A DNA stretch of 64,000 bases from Halomonas sp. GTDB lineage: Bacteria > Pseudomonadota > Gammaproteobacteria > Pseudomonadales > Halomonadaceae. Within the stretch, counting starts at the first letter, position 1, and each line of letters opens with the position of its first letter. The translations under genes and the position numbers were made by a program. The notes beneath the pieces were generated by a model. That model was not told the DNA's origin and made no database searches. It was given only the letters and a program-made list of their open reading frames with translations. Below are positions 37,826 to 46,645 of the stretch, piece after piece. The DNA is taken from assembly GCF_011050415.1 (NCBI RefSeq), contig NZ_DRFS01000008.1:222980-286979 (forward strand), written 5' to 3'.

Positions 37826-38532
37826 CCCGCATAGAGAAGCGCCATTAGATTACCTACCTGTGAGGAGGGGGCGAACTTGGCAATGGAGCGTTCTAACCGT
37901 GCCAAGTTGTCTGCCTGCCACGTGCCAGCAGGGCGTAGGCGGCAGCGGTCTAAGTCGATTAGCCAGGGCTTACCTTTCTCATCCACCAGAATATTACGAG
38001 CATTGAGATCTACGTGATCCAGTCCCGCCTGATGGAAGCGTTTGATCATCTTACCTACGCGTTGCAGTAATGCTTCGTCGACTACGCCTTTGGTGAGCAG
38101 TTCAGCTAGTGCTCTGGCACCTGCTATGCGGACAGTGATCAATGCTGCTTCATAGGTTAAGCCATAGCAGGTAACACTGCTTGCGACGGGGCGTGGAACA
38201 GGTAACCCTTGCTCAAAGAGCGCGGCGGTTAAGCGCAGCTCACGAAACGCCCGGGAGCGCTCCCTACCGATCCATAAATAGCGTTTTTGACTTAATTTGG
38301 CCACCATACCGCCACGACGATAAGGTCTTAGCACCCACTGTTCGGTAGGCGTTGCCTGTAAAAAAAGGCTGCTACCTCGGCCGGGGGCTTCACCTACAAT
38401 TAATCCACGCTCACGCCAATAATCGGCAGTGAATAGGTCAGGATGAATTTGGTGTGTGCCGGGCGCGTCACATAAACTGTCTGCATCATGTAAAATCAGA
38501 CTATTTCTCTGCCGGAGTGCCGCTAAGCGCAT
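37807..38532 (-). CDS. kdkA: 3-deoxy-D-manno-octulosonic acid kinase
   Basis: KdkA phosphorylates the Kdo residue of Kdo-lipid A at O-4, as in Haemophilus, Pasteurella and Vibrio. The 241-residue protein has GEAPGRGSSLFLQ and LRPYRRGGMVAKLS near the N-terminus, the kinase loop HVDLNARNILVD and the metal-binding LIDLDRC. The ATG (38530-38532) overlaps the start codon of the divergent GT9 gene by two bases; AGAGAGG lies upstream. It is the marker for a single, phosphorylated Kdo in the core. Confidence 0.92.
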   Translation of the reverse strand: MRLAALRQRNSLILHDADSLCDAPGTHQIHPDLFTADYWRERGLIVGEAPGRGSSLFLQATPTEQWVLRPYRRGGMVAKLSQKRYLWIGRERSRAFRELRLTAALFEQGLPVPRPVASSVTCYGLTYEAALITVRIAGARALAELLTKGVVDEALLQRVGKMIKRFHQAGLDHVDLNARNILVDEKGKPWLIDLDRCRLRPAGTWQADNLARLERSIAKFAPSSQVGNLMALLYAGYAESA

Positions 38533-39628
38533 GAAGCCCTCTCTGCCTGTTCAGCCCAACCACATTGCCATTTTGCGCCTCTCCGCCTTAGGAGATGTGT
38601 GCAATCTCGTGCCCACGGTGCGGGCGTTGCAGCGCCAATGGCCCGACGCGCGCATTACCTGGATTATCGGTAAGGGGGAGCACAGTCTACTGGCCGGGCT
38701 TTCCGGGGTCGAGTTCGTTGTTTACGACAAGTCCACAGGGATTACGGGTATGCGTGCGCTGTGGCGCCAGCTTGCCGGTACGCGTTTTGATGTGCTGCTG
38801 CATATGCAGCAGGCTATTCGCGCAAGCTTACTGTCGCTCGGTTTAAAAGCAAATGTGCGAGTAGGTTACGACAAAGCGCGCGCCAAAGACGCCCAACATT
38901 GGTTCACCCAGCATCAGATAGCACCGCACTCGAACGCCCACGTGCTGGAATCCTTCATGGATTTTGCACGAGTGCTGGGCGTAAAAGATGATCACTTAGA
39001 GTGGAATTTACCCGTAACAGAGACGGCACGAAATGAAGCGCGGGTGATCAGCGGGGAGTCGCCGTACCTCGTCATTAACCCCTGCAGCAACGTGCGGCTG
39101 CGTAATTTTCGCAACTGGTCCGTGGAGGGCTACGCCAGCGTCATTGAACATGCTTGGGTGCAGCACGGTCTTAAAAGTGTGTTAACGGGGGGAGGGACCG
39201 CACAAGAGCGTGAAATTGGCGACCAAATTGAGGCGCTTTGCCAGCCAGGAAGCGTGATTAACGCCATTGGCGGCACATCCTTGAAAGGTGTGCTGGCGCT
39301 GATTGATCAAGCGCGCGTCGTTATCGCGCCTGATACGGGGCCTATTCATATGGCTAATGCCATGGGTACCCCCGCCCTAGGTCTCTACGCATCTACTAAC
39401 CCCCAGCGAGCCGCTCCCTATTGTTGGCGAGAGTTTGCAGTTAACGCTTATCCAGAAGCGGTCCGCACTTATCTGCATAAGTCGGTCGAAGGCGTTAACT
39501 GGGGGCAGCGGGTGCGCCATCCTGATGCCATGATGCTCATTAAAGCAGACGATGTTATTGCTAAGCTGGATGCACTGTTGGCACACACCGCACTAACCAC
39601 CAGCGCAGGAAGCACCCATGAAAATTGA
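38531..39628 (+). CDS. Family 9 glycosyltransferase, probable heptosyltransferase I (OpsX/WaaC-like)
   Basis: The 365-residue GT9 enzyme begins with ATG at 38531, giving [18 protein letters not shown]. This N-terminus is like Haemophilus OpsX, which adds the first heptose to phosphorylated Kdo. The donor site is [18 protein letters not shown] and the C-terminal motif [20 protein letters not shown]. It is next to kdkA, which makes OpsX's acceptor, and overlaps hldE by 11 bases, so donor synthesis and use are coupled. WaaC naming is possible. Confidence 0.88.
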   Translation: MKPSLPVQPNHIAILRLSALGDVCNLVPTVRALQRQWPDARITWIIGKGEHSLLAGLSGVEFVVYDKSTGITGMRALWRQLAGTRFDVLLHMQQAIRASLLSLGLKANVRVGYDKARAKDAQHWFTQHQIAPHSNAHVLESFMDFARVLGVKDDHLEWNLPVTETARNEARVISGESPYLVINPCSNVRLRNFRNWSVEGYASVIEHAWVQHGLKSVLTGGGTAQEREIGDQIEALCQPGSVINAIGGTSLKGVLALIDQARVVIAPDTGPIHMANAMGTPALGLYASTNPQRAAPYCWREFAVNAYPEAVRTYLHKSVEGVNWGQRVRHPDAMMLIKADDVIAKLDALLAHTALTTSAGSTHEN

Positions 39629-41048
39629 TTTAACCGCTTTAGAACATGCCCGCGTACTTGTGGTCGGGGATGTGATGCTGGACCGCTACTGGCATGGTGG
39701 AACCTCACGTATTTCGCCAGAGGCACCGGTGCCGGTGGTGCGCGTGGAAGATGCCGAAGACCGACCAGGTGGGGCGGCGAATGTGGCGTTGAATATTACC
39801 TCCTTGGGCGGCCATGCAGTGCTGGCAGGCGTAGTGGGAGAGGATGATAACGCTAATCTACTTGAAGCCAGCTTGGCAGCCTCAGGTGTAAGCACTTACT
39901 TCCAGCACAGTGCCGATATACCAACAATTACCAAGCTTCGTGTGATGAGTCGCAATCAGCAGCTACTGCGTTTGGATTTTGAGCAGCGCCTGGACAACGT
40001 CGATACAACGGCGCTATTAGCACAGGTAGAAAAGGCGCTGCCTCAGTGCGATGTGGTGATTCTTTCCGACTACGGTAAAGGCACGCTGAATCAAGTAGAA
40101 AACCTGATCGCCAAGGCGCGTGCGCATGGCAAGCGTGTACTGATTGATCCCAAAGGGCAGGATTTCAGCAAATATCGCGGGGCAAGTTTAATTACTCCCA
40201 ATCTTGTCGAGTTCGAAGCAGTGGTTGGACACTGTGCCACCGATGCTGAACTATCCCGCCGGGGCGAGGCGCTGCGTGCCGAGCTTGAGCTGGAAGCGCT
40301 GCTAATTACGCGCAGTGAAAAAGGCATGACGCTGATCCGTGAAGGTCAATCACCGCTGCATTTACCTACTCGTGCCCAGGAAGTCTTCGATGTGACTGGG
40401 GCCGGCGATACCGTCATTGGTTTAATGGGGCTGGCGTTGGCGGCGGGCCACGAGCTACCTGAGGCGATGATGTTGGCAAACCTGGGGGCAGGGCTAGTCG
40501 TCGCCAAGCCTGGTACAGCCACACTGTCGATTGCAGAACTTTATACCGCCCTGCATGGCGACAAATTGGCTGAGTTTGGCGTGATTGAGCCTACGGTGCT
40601 GGTTGAAGCTGTACGTGCGGCTCAACTGCGTGGTGAGCGTGTGGTCATGACTAATGGCTGCTTCGATATTCTGCATGCGGGACATGTTGCCTACTTAGAG
40701 CAAGCGAAGCGCTTGGGCGACCGCTTAGTGGTTGCGGTTAACGACGACGCTTCCATTGGCCGTTTAAAAGGCCCTAAACGGCCGATTAATCCGCTTAATC
40801 GGCGTATGCAGGTGCTAGCGGGATTAGGCGCAGTAGATTGGGTGGTGCCATTCAGTGAAGACACTCCCCAGGCGCTAATTGAGGCTGTGCTGCCCGACAT
40901 TCTGGTTAAAGGAGGCGACTATCGTCCTGAAGATATCGCCGGTGGAGCGGCGGTGATAGCTAATGGTGGCGAGGTTAAAGTGCTGGGCTTTGAAGATGGG
41001 GTCTCAACCTCCGCGATGATTAACTCCATTTTAGATCGCGAGCGTTAA
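39618..41048 (+). CDS. hldE: Bifunctional heptose-7-phosphate kinase / heptose-1-phosphate adenylyltransferase
   Basis: Fused enzyme of 476 residues. The ribokinase-like domain (about 1-315) has [24 protein letters not shown] and the catalytic DVTGAGDTV. The nucleotidyltransferase domain (about 340-476) begins [20 protein letters not shown] and contains the HxGH motif. It makes D,D-heptose-1,7-bisphosphate, and after GmhB acts, makes ADP-heptose. The stop codon overlaps the waaA start (TAATG). Confidence 0.97.
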   Translation: MKIDLTALEHARVLVVGDVMLDRYWHGGTSRISPEAPVPVVRVEDAEDRPGGAANVALNITSLGGHAVLAGVVGEDDNANLLEASLAASGVSTYFQHSADIPTITKLRVMSRNQQLLRLDFEQRLDNVDTTALLAQVEKALPQCDVVILSDYGKGTLNQVENLIAKARAHGKRVLIDPKGQDFSKYRGASLITPNLVEFEAVVGHCATDAELSRRGEALRAELELEALLITRSEKGMTLIREGQSPLHLPTRAQEVFDVTGAGDTVIGLMGLALAAGHELPEAMMLANLGAGLVVAKPGTATLSIAELYTALHGDKLAEFGVIEPTVLVEAVRAAQLRGERVVMTNGCFDILHAGHVAYLEQAKRLGDRLVVAVNDDASIGRLKGPKRPINPLNRRMQVLAGLGAVDWVVPFSEDTPQALIEAVLPDILVKGGDYRPEDIAGGAAVIANGGEVKVLGFEDGVSTSAMINSILDRER

Positions 41049-42340
41049 TGGCAGTTTCTGCTTGGCCACGGCTTGCCTATTCAGCGGCGCTTTACGTGCT
41101 TTCACCACTGATAGTCTGGCGTATTTGGCGTGAGCAAGTGCTTACTTACTCGCGCCTGCAGCGACTTGGAATGCACCTTGGCGCGCTGCCTCCCAGGCCG
41201 CGTATATGGCTGCACTGTGCCTCGGTAGGTGAGTTACGTGCCGCTCGACCGCTAATAGAGGGGCTGTTAGACCGCTACCCCACCCATAGCCTGCTACTTA
41301 CTACCATGACCGCCACGGGTGCCGCGCAGGCTCATACGTTAATTAGCGATCAAAATGCAGCCAGCCAGGCAAGGCTTGCCCACCGCTTTTTACCGCTGGA
41401 CTTTCCTGGTGCTGCCAAGCGCTTTATACGCACTGTTCAACCTGACCTTGCCATCATGTTCGAAACCGAGCTGTGGCCCAATCTACTCCACGCCTGCTAT
41501 CAGCAACAGGTGCCCGTGGCTGTCGTTAACGGGCGTTTATCGCTCCGCGCTTTTAAACGTTACCAAACGCTACGCCCGCTAATGGCTAGCGCCTTAGCGA
41601 AGGTTGATTGGCTAGGGGCTAAGTCGCCAGAGGATGCCGAGCGTTTTAATGCGCTTGGCTGCTCAGCTGCTAAAACAACGATTGTTGGCTCGCTAAAATT
41701 TGAAATGCCCAGTCAAGATAAGGCCCTTAATGAGGGTGAGCACTTACATCATCAGTGGGGTGCCCGTCCGGTGTGGGTGGCAGGCTCCACTCGAGAAGGT
41801 GAAGAAGCACTATTGCTTAACGCCCATCGCCAACTGCTTCAGCGCTACCCTAGTGCGCTGCTGATACTGGTGCCCCGCCACCCCCAGCGGTTTGATGAGG
41901 TGGCCAAGCTGTGCCAAACAGAAGGCTGGCAGTTAAGCCGTCGCAGCCAGCAGCAGCCTGTGACAGCGCAAACGCAGGTCTACCTGGGGGATACGTTAGG
42001 TGAACTGGGCACGCTGTATGCAGCGGGCAGTGTGGTCTATGTGGGGGGCAGTTTAGTGCCGCTAGGGGGGCACAATATCCTGGAGCCAGCGGCACTGGGT
42101 CGGCCGGTACTCAGTGGTCCTTATATTGATAACTTTGCCGATGTGGCTGAGCCGCTGTTAGGCGTTGGTGCGTTAACCTTGGTCGATAGCCCAGAAACGC
42201 TTGCAGACGCCTTAGCAAGCTATCTGGACGACCCCAAGCTTGCAAACCAGATAGGCAGCGCAGGGCGCGAGGCGGTTGATTCCCACAAAGGGGCATTAGA
42301 GCGAACCTTTGTGGGCTTAGGGCGGCTATTGAGCCGTTAA
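41048..42340 (+). CDS. waaA: 3-deoxy-D-manno-octulosonic acid transferase (KdtA)
   Basis: GT30 enzyme that transfers Kdo from CMP-Kdo to lipid IVA. The 430-residue protein has an N-terminal membrane anchor and then IWLHCASVGELRAARPLI. Further motifs are ETELWPNLLHAC (metal/acceptor site), VNGRLS, GSTREGEE and the CMP-binding GHNILEPAALGRPV. With kdkA present, it may be a mono-Kdo transferase, but this cannot be read from the sequence. It ends 10 bases before the convergent rpiA. Confidence 0.96.
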   Translation: MAVSAWPRLAYSAALYVLSPLIVWRIWREQVLTYSRLQRLGMHLGALPPRPRIWLHCASVGELRAARPLIEGLLDRYPTHSLLLTTMTATGAAQAHTLISDQNAASQARLAHRFLPLDFPGAAKRFIRTVQPDLAIMFETELWPNLLHACYQQQVPVAVVNGRLSLRAFKRYQTLRPLMASALAKVDWLGAKSPEDAERFNALGCSAAKTTIVGSLKFEMPSQDKALNEGEHLHHQWGARPVWVAGSTREGEEALLLNAHRQLLQRYPSALLILVPRHPQRFDEVAKLCQTEGWQLSRRSQQQPVTAQTQVYLGDTLGELGTLYAAGSVVYVGGSLVPLGGHNILEPAALGRPVLSGPYIDNFADVAEPLLGVGALTLVDSPETLADALASYLDDPKLANQIGSAGREAVDSHKGALERTFVGLGRLLSR

Positions 42341-42350
42341 TGTAGCCACA

Positions 42351-43025
42351 TTACTTGAGGGTAATGCGCTCTACGCCCTCCGCTTTGCCAAGCAGCAGAA
42401 CGTCGGCGCCCCGGGCGGCAAACAGGCCGTTAGTCACCACGCCAACAATGGCGTTAATGCGTGCTTCCATGGCGACGGGATCTTCGATCATAAAATTAAA
42501 GCAGTCGATAATCTGGTTGCCGTTATCGGTTACCACCCCTTGTCGGTAAACTGGTTCAGCGCCTAGCGCCACAAGTTCACGGGCGACATAAGAGCGCGCC
42601 ATGGGGATGACTTCGACTGGCAGCGGAAAGTTACCCAGTTGAGATACGTACTTAGAGCCGTCAGCTATACAGATAAAGCGCTTGGCACAAGCGGCCACAA
42701 TTTTTTCTCGAGTAAGCGCCGCACCACCGCCTTTGATCATATGTAAGCTTGCGTTTACTTCGTCTGCACCATCGATATAAAAAGGGACTGTCCCAACGCT
42801 GTTGAGTTCAAAAACCTCAATGCCAAGCTTCTCTAGGCGTTCGGCACTAGCGTCTGAGCTTGCTACCGCGCCTTTAAATCGATCCTGTAGCGGGCCTAAT
42901 CGGTCAATAAACAGGTTGGCCGTTGAGCCGGTGCCAATGCCGAGAATGGTTTTCTTGTCTAGCTGGGGTTCAATTTCTTTGATGGCGGCATCTGCCACGG
43001 CGGCTTTTAATTGGTCTTGGTTCAT
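42351..43025 (-). CDS. rpiA: Ribose-5-phosphate isomerase A
   Basis: Pentose phosphate pathway enzyme that interconverts ribose-5-phosphate and ribulose-5-phosphate. The 224-residue protein has [13 protein letters not shown] (phosphate binding), [34 protein letters not shown] with the catalytic Asp, and ADGSKYV. Normal length. It is divergent from ilvA, as in E. coli relatives and pseudomonads; the 149-base gap must contain both promoters. Confidence 0.97.
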   Translation of the reverse strand: MNQDQLKAAVADAAIKEIEPQLDKKTILGIGTGSTANLFIDRLGPLQDRFKGAVASSDASAERLEKLGIEVFELNSVGTVPFYIDGADEVNASLHMIKGGGAALTREKIVAACAKRFICIADGSKYVSQLGNFPLPVEVIPMARSYVARELVALGAEPVYRQGVVTDNGNQIIDCFNFMIEDPVAMEARINAIVGVVTNGLFAARGADVLLLGKAEGVERITLK

Positions 43026-43174
43026 AACAAGCCTTATCAGTCGGGAGAGGAGGAATCGCGCTAGTATAACGATCTAAACGTTGCCTGCCGATGGAAACGC
43101 GGCTAGACGCCGCTAGTCGTAATCTGCTACCAATAAATGTTTTTCCGCTCACGTTCTTCCCTTGGGATACCCGC

Positions 43175-44689
43175 ATGCTAGAAGCAACCGTCAAAAAGAT
43201 CCTCCAAGCCCGCGTTTACGAAGCCGCTTGTGAGACCCCGATTTCTCCTGCACCCTTTTTGTCGCGTCGCTTCAACAACCAGATTTTAATTAAGCGCGAA
43301 GATTTACAGCCGGTATTTTCGTTCAAGATTCGCGGTGCCTATAACAAAATGGCCCAGCTTACCCAAGCCCAAAAAGATAAAGGCGTGATTGCCGCCTCTG
43401 CGGGTAACCACGCCCAAGGGCTTGCCATGGCTGCAAAGCTGATGGGCGTCAAGGCGGTCATTGTTATGCCGCGTATCACGCCGGACATCAAAGTGCAGGC
43501 TGTTCGCGCTCGGGGCGCCAAGGTGATTCTTAAAGGTGACGCTTTCGCCGCGGCGGCAGAGCATGCGCAAGAGCTCATCAAGGAGCATGGCTACACCTAT
43601 ATCCCGCCGTTTGATGATATCGATGTGGTGGCTGGTCAAGGCACTATTGGTGTCGAGATTCTGCGCCAGCACGCAGGTCGCTTGGACGCCATTTTTGTAC
43701 CAGTAGGCGGGGGTGGCTTGATTGCAGGCGTGGCGGCTTATGTAAAATATCTGCGCCCGGATATCAAAATTATTGGTGTAGAAGCCGAAGATAGTGCCTG
43801 CCTTAAAGCTGCGCTTGAGGCGGGAGAGCGGGTAGTGCTTGATCAAGTGGGGGTATTTGCAGAAGGCGTCGCCGTAGCACAAATTGGTGAGGTACCGTTT
43901 TCGCTGGTGAAGGATTTAATCGATGGTGTGATTACCGTTAATACCGATGAAATGTGCGCTGCGGTAAAGGATATTTTTGAAGATACCCGCGCGGTAGCGG
44001 AAACCTCTGGCGCACTATCACTGGCGGGTCTGAAGAAATATATTCAGCAAACCGGCGCAGAAGGCGAAACATTGCTGTGTATTAACTCCGGCGCCAATAC
44101 TAATTTTGATCGCCTGCAGCATATTGCCGAACGCACGGAGCTTGGCGAACAGCGTGAAGCGATTCTTGCCGTTACCATTGCCGAAAAGCCGGGCAGCTTT
44201 AAAAAATTCTGCCGTACGCTAGGCAAACGCATGGTGACCGAGTTCAGCTACCGCTATGCCGACAGCAACGAAGCGCATATTTACGTCGGCATCCAGGTTA
44301 AGCCCGGCGGTGAAGATCGCCAGGCTGTAATCGACAAGCTGCGTGAAGGTGGCTATCAGGTGGAAGACTTAACCGATAACGAGCTGGCGAAGCTGCATAT
44401 TCGACACCTTAGTGGCGGCCGACCTAGCGAGCGCTTTGAGGAGGAGGTGTATCGTTTCGAGTTCCCAGAGCGCCCGGGTGCGCTGATGAATTTCTTAACG
44501 CAACTGCCCCATGATTGGAATATCTCGCTGTTTCACTATCGTAATCATGGCGCTGCCTATGGCCGTGTCCTAGTGGGTATGCAGGTACCCAATGAAGACC
44601 GTACTCATGTGACCGAGTACCTGGATGCTATTGGCTACCGCTATTGGAATGAGAGTGACAATCCAGCCTATCGGTTATTCATGGCTTAG
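43175..44689 (+). CDS. ilvA: Threonine ammonia-lyase, biosynthetic
   Basis: First committed step of isoleucine synthesis: threonine to 2-oxobutanoate. I use the ATG at 43175 (MLEATVKKIL, 504 residues); an in-frame upstream ATG at 43091 would add an unusual 28-residue leader. The PLP lysine is in FSFKIRGAYNKM. SAGNHAQGLA and GGGGLIAGVAAY bind the cofactor. Two C-terminal ACT-like regulatory segments follow (AVTIAEKPGSFKKF and FEFPERPGALMNF), as in the isoleucine-inhibited enzyme. Confidence 0.96.
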   Translation: MLEATVKKILQARVYEAACETPISPAPFLSRRFNNQILIKREDLQPVFSFKIRGAYNKMAQLTQAQKDKGVIAASAGNHAQGLAMAAKLMGVKAVIVMPRITPDIKVQAVRARGAKVILKGDAFAAAAEHAQELIKEHGYTYIPPFDDIDVVAGQGTIGVEILRQHAGRLDAIFVPVGGGGLIAGVAAYVKYLRPDIKIIGVEAEDSACLKAALEAGERVVLDQVGVFAEGVAVAQIGEVPFSLVKDLIDGVITVNTDEMCAAVKDIFEDTRAVAETSGALSLAGLKKYIQQTGAEGETLLCINSGANTNFDRLQHIAERTELGEQREAILAVTIAEKPGSFKKFCRTLGKRMVTEFSYRYADSNEAHIYVGIQVKPGGEDRQAVIDKLREGGYQVEDLTDNELAKLHIRHLSGGRPSERFEEEVYRFEFPERPGALMNFLTQLPHDWNISLFHYRNHGAAYGRVLVGMQVPNEDRTHVTEYLDAIGYRYWNESDNPAYRLFMA

Positions 44690-44690
44690 G

Positions 44691-44768
44691 CATACATTCA
44701 TGTATGTAAGTGGTTGCTAACCTTAAACGCTAGCACTGCTAGCAACATTTAGTTACGGTAGCGTTTAA
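44691..44768. promoter_or_regulatory. Two inverted repeats downstream of ilvA
   Basis: The small stem CATACAT/ATGTATG (44691-44706) comes directly after the ilvA stop. It is followed by TTAAACGCTA (44723-44732) paired with TAGCGTTTAA (44759-44768) around a 26-base loop that holds two GCTAGC-like copies. There is no U-tract. It may be a transcript 3'-end structure or an operator for the small gene downstream. The remaining 160 bases before that gene show no other feature. Confidence 0.45.
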
Positions 44769-44927
44769 ATGAGGTTAAAAAAATGTTTGTTAAGCAGTTG
44801 TCATCGATGTCCTTATAGCCCTATAGTCGTGGCCGAAATTAATGAAATTCGTCATCCTGCTTGAACCAAGTGATGAAGGGCGAATTTAAGCATATTTGGC
44901 AACTGTAAAAGGTGTTGGAGAAGCAGA

Positions 44928-45026
44928 ATGCGGCGGAAGAAGCCTGACATGGTAATGGCGTTGATGGTGGTGTTTGCGTTGGGGGTGCTTGCCACCGGTT
45001 ATGCGCAGGCGTTGTCGGGAAGTTAA
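44928..45026 (+). CDS. 32-residue single-span membrane microprotein
   Basis: This is a short gene between ilvA and fau. The ATG at 44928 has GGAG seven bases upstream. The product begins MRRKKPDMVMALMVV and continues as one hydrophobic helix to about residue 26, ending QALSGS. The positive N-terminus predicts an N-in membrane anchor. A perfect terminator follows 83 bases later. I do not know a function. Similar very short proteins starting RRKKPD are, to my recollection, common in Halomonas and Pseudomonas. Confidence 0.65.
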   Translation: MRRKKPDMVMALMVVFALGVLATGYAQALSGS

Positions 45027-45108
45027 TTTCCCACGCAAGCAAGTAGCTACGCTATTCACCCGCAAGGTGATAGTAAGTATTTAACAAACTGTACGTAGAA
45101 GATGACAT

Positions 45109-45142
45109 GGGCTGATCTTATTTTAAGGTCGGCCCTTTTTAT
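45109..45142 (+). terminator. Rho-independent terminator after the microprotein gene
   Basis: The 12-bp stem GGGCTGATCTTA / TAAGGTCGGCCC, with two G-U pairs, has a 3-base loop and is followed by TTTTTATT. Confidence 0.9.
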
Positions 45143-45180
45143 TAGTGATGGTTTTATTAGGATGGTTTTTATTAGCGGCG
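45136..45180. repeat. Three 14-16 bp tandem repeats at the 3' end of fau
   Basis: Units TTTTTATTAGTGATGG, TTTTATTAGGATGG and TTTTTATTAGCGGCG are contiguous. The third contains the fau stop codon (minus-strand TAA at 45172-45174). The first overlaps the T-tract of the terminator. Confidence 0.8.
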
Positions 45181-45813
45181 AACAATACCCTGGTCACTCA
45201 CCACCGCCTGTAATGGTATATCCCAGGGCTCAATAGGCAGTGAAGCCACTTGCTGGCAGGCATGTGCAACACCAATCAGAGTCGGTGATGGACCTAATCG
45301 GTGCATAAAAGCTAGGCTGCGATCATAAAACCCACCCCCCATGCCCATCCGATTGGCTTTTCCATCAAACCCCACGAGCGGCACAATCAGCGTGTCTAGC
45401 GCCCAGGCCGGTAGACGGTTGCGTCGTTGAGCGCTAAAGCGTAAATCAGGCTCGTCAATACCAAAGCGGTTTTTCACCATCGGCGTTTCAGCGTGGTAAG
45501 CGACAAACCACAAGATATTGTCGCTAAATGGCCGTAATACAGGTAAATAGAGTTTAACGTTACGCTTATGCAGCCAGGGGAGCAGCGGGGTTGGATCAAT
45601 TTCACCGTTAACTGGCAAGTATAGACTTAAGCGTCGTGCGCGGCGGATTTCAGGCAGTGTTTTAAGCTGAGCGCAGAGACGTTGTGCGGCAAGGCGTTGC
45701 TCATGGGCAGAAAGGGCTTGGCGGTTGCGACGTAGCAGTCGGCGTAGCGCGCGCTTGTCTAACGTTTGCGGGATGCTGTCTTGCTGACTAGTGATGTGCT
45801 GGAGGTTTTCCAT
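45172..45813 (-). CDS. fau: 5-formyltetrahydrofolate cyclo-ligase
   Basis: ATP-dependent conversion of 5-formyl-THF to 5,10-methenyl-THF (YgfA). The 213-residue protein has LRRLLRRNRQALS near the N-terminus, LYLPVNGEIDPTPLL and the signature LVGFDGKANRMGMGGGFYDR. It is downstream of the 6S RNA gene on the same strand; processing of a common 6S-fau transcript is known in enterobacteria and is likely here. Confidence 0.95.
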   Translation of the reverse strand: MENLQHITSQQDSIPQTLDKRALRRLLRRNRQALSAHEQRLAAQRLCAQLKTLPEIRRARRLSLYLPVNGEIDPTPLLPWLHKRNVKLYLPVLRPFSDNILWFVAYHAETPMVKNRFGIDEPDLRFSAQRRNRLPAWALDTLIVPLVGFDGKANRMGMGGGFYDRSLAFMHRLGPSPTLIGVAHACQQVASLPIEPWDIPLQAVVSDQGIVRR

Positions 45814-45875
45814 ACAAACGTTGTCTCCTCCATATTTCTATCTTGTTAGAAAGGTTATTTGTCCTTCTAAACAAG

Positions 45876-46059
45876 GTGTTCTCCAAAGTGCCGCTGCCGT
45901 TCTGGCCCTGAACCTACTGGTTCAGGTGGGTGGCCGCAGCCAGACCGTCAGGCTTTCCGACGCACGGACATGCACACGGGCCTGGCTAGCATTTGGCCCC
46001 CTGGGTACTGCGCATAGGCTCGAGGGACTATAACGACTGGCGTACACCCCAGAGAACAC
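45876..46059 (-). ncRNA. ssrS: 6S RNA
   Basis: The 6S RNA mimics an open promoter and sequesters sigma70 RNA polymerase. The locus lies between zapA and fau, its conserved gammaproteobacterial position. On the minus strand the ends pair (GTGTTCTC with GAGAACAC; plus-strand 46052-46059 and 45876-45883). The RNA starts TGTTCTCTGGGGTGTACGCC-like and includes GTCCCTCGAGCC and GTGCATGTCCGTGCGTCGGA, which match known 6S sequences. A TGAACC...GGTTCA hairpin is near the 3' half. Length is about 184 nt; the ends are estimated. Confidence 0.9.
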
Positions 46060-46135
46060 AGCCATCCTAACAGAGCACTCGCTAATGCCAAAGTGTTGGG
46101 TTAAACGTTGGTTGTGCTTTCATTAGAGTAAGCTT

Positions 46136-46444
46136 TCACTGGGCTGAGGATTGCCGTGTTTTGGCCAGCGCCTTTTCAAGTCGATCATTTAGCCGATTGA
46201 GATTAGCTTCACCGGCACGGTGTTCATCCAGCGCTTCGAGAAGCTCATGGGTAATATTGAGGGCAGCCATGATGGCTACACGCTCGCTGCCAAGAACACT
46301 GCTTTGGGCATTGATGCCCTGCATTGCACGGTCCAGGTAGCGTGCGGCGCGATCAAGTTTGGCTTCTTCGCCCGTGTCACAGGCAATGATATAACCACGC
46401 CCTAACAGGGTTATCTCTTTAGTTGGCCGCTTGGCGTTACTCAT
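46136..46444 (-). CDS. zapA: Cell division protein ZapA
   Basis: ZapA crosslinks FtsZ filaments at the Z-ring. The ATG at 46444 (MSNAKRPTKEITLLGR) gives 102 residues, the family length; longer in-frame starts are unsupported. The globular head has LLGRGYIIAC and DRAARYLDRAM. The C-terminal half is a coiled coil (NITHELLEALDEHRAGEANL). It precedes ssrS on the same strand and is divergent from ygfB. Confidence 0.93.
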   Translation of the reverse strand: MSNAKRPTKEITLLGRGYIIACDTGEEAKLDRAARYLDRAMQGINAQSSVLGSERVAIMAALNITHELLEALDEHRAGEANLNRLNDRLEKALAKTRQSSAQ

Positions 46445-46570
46445 CAAAGACTCCAGCACGGGCCAGCAAGGGGCCCAATGCGTTAACATCACTACATAGG
46501 AAGATAGACGTCACTCACTATAAGAGAGCCGCTTGTGTGCGGTCAACGCGCAAGCCCAGCGGCACGAGTG

Positions 46571-46645
46571 AATACGGTGTCATTAAATACGGTGTCATTA
46601 AATACGGTGTCATTAAATACGAGGTCATTTAATACTATGTCATTG
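46571..46645. repeat. Five 15-bp tandem repeats spanning the ygfB start codon
   Basis: Units start at 46571, 46586, 46601, 46616 and 46631. The first three are identical AATACGGTGTCATTA, the fourth is AATACGAGGTCATTT and the fifth AATACTATGTCATTG. The fifth contains the ygfB ATG; the first three carry GTG at the same place, in the same reading frame. Confidence 0.93.

Noticed and set aside
43304..43882. 192-codon minus-strand frame opposite ilvA
   Set aside because: Antisense to a conserved gene; composition and motif content are not protein-like.
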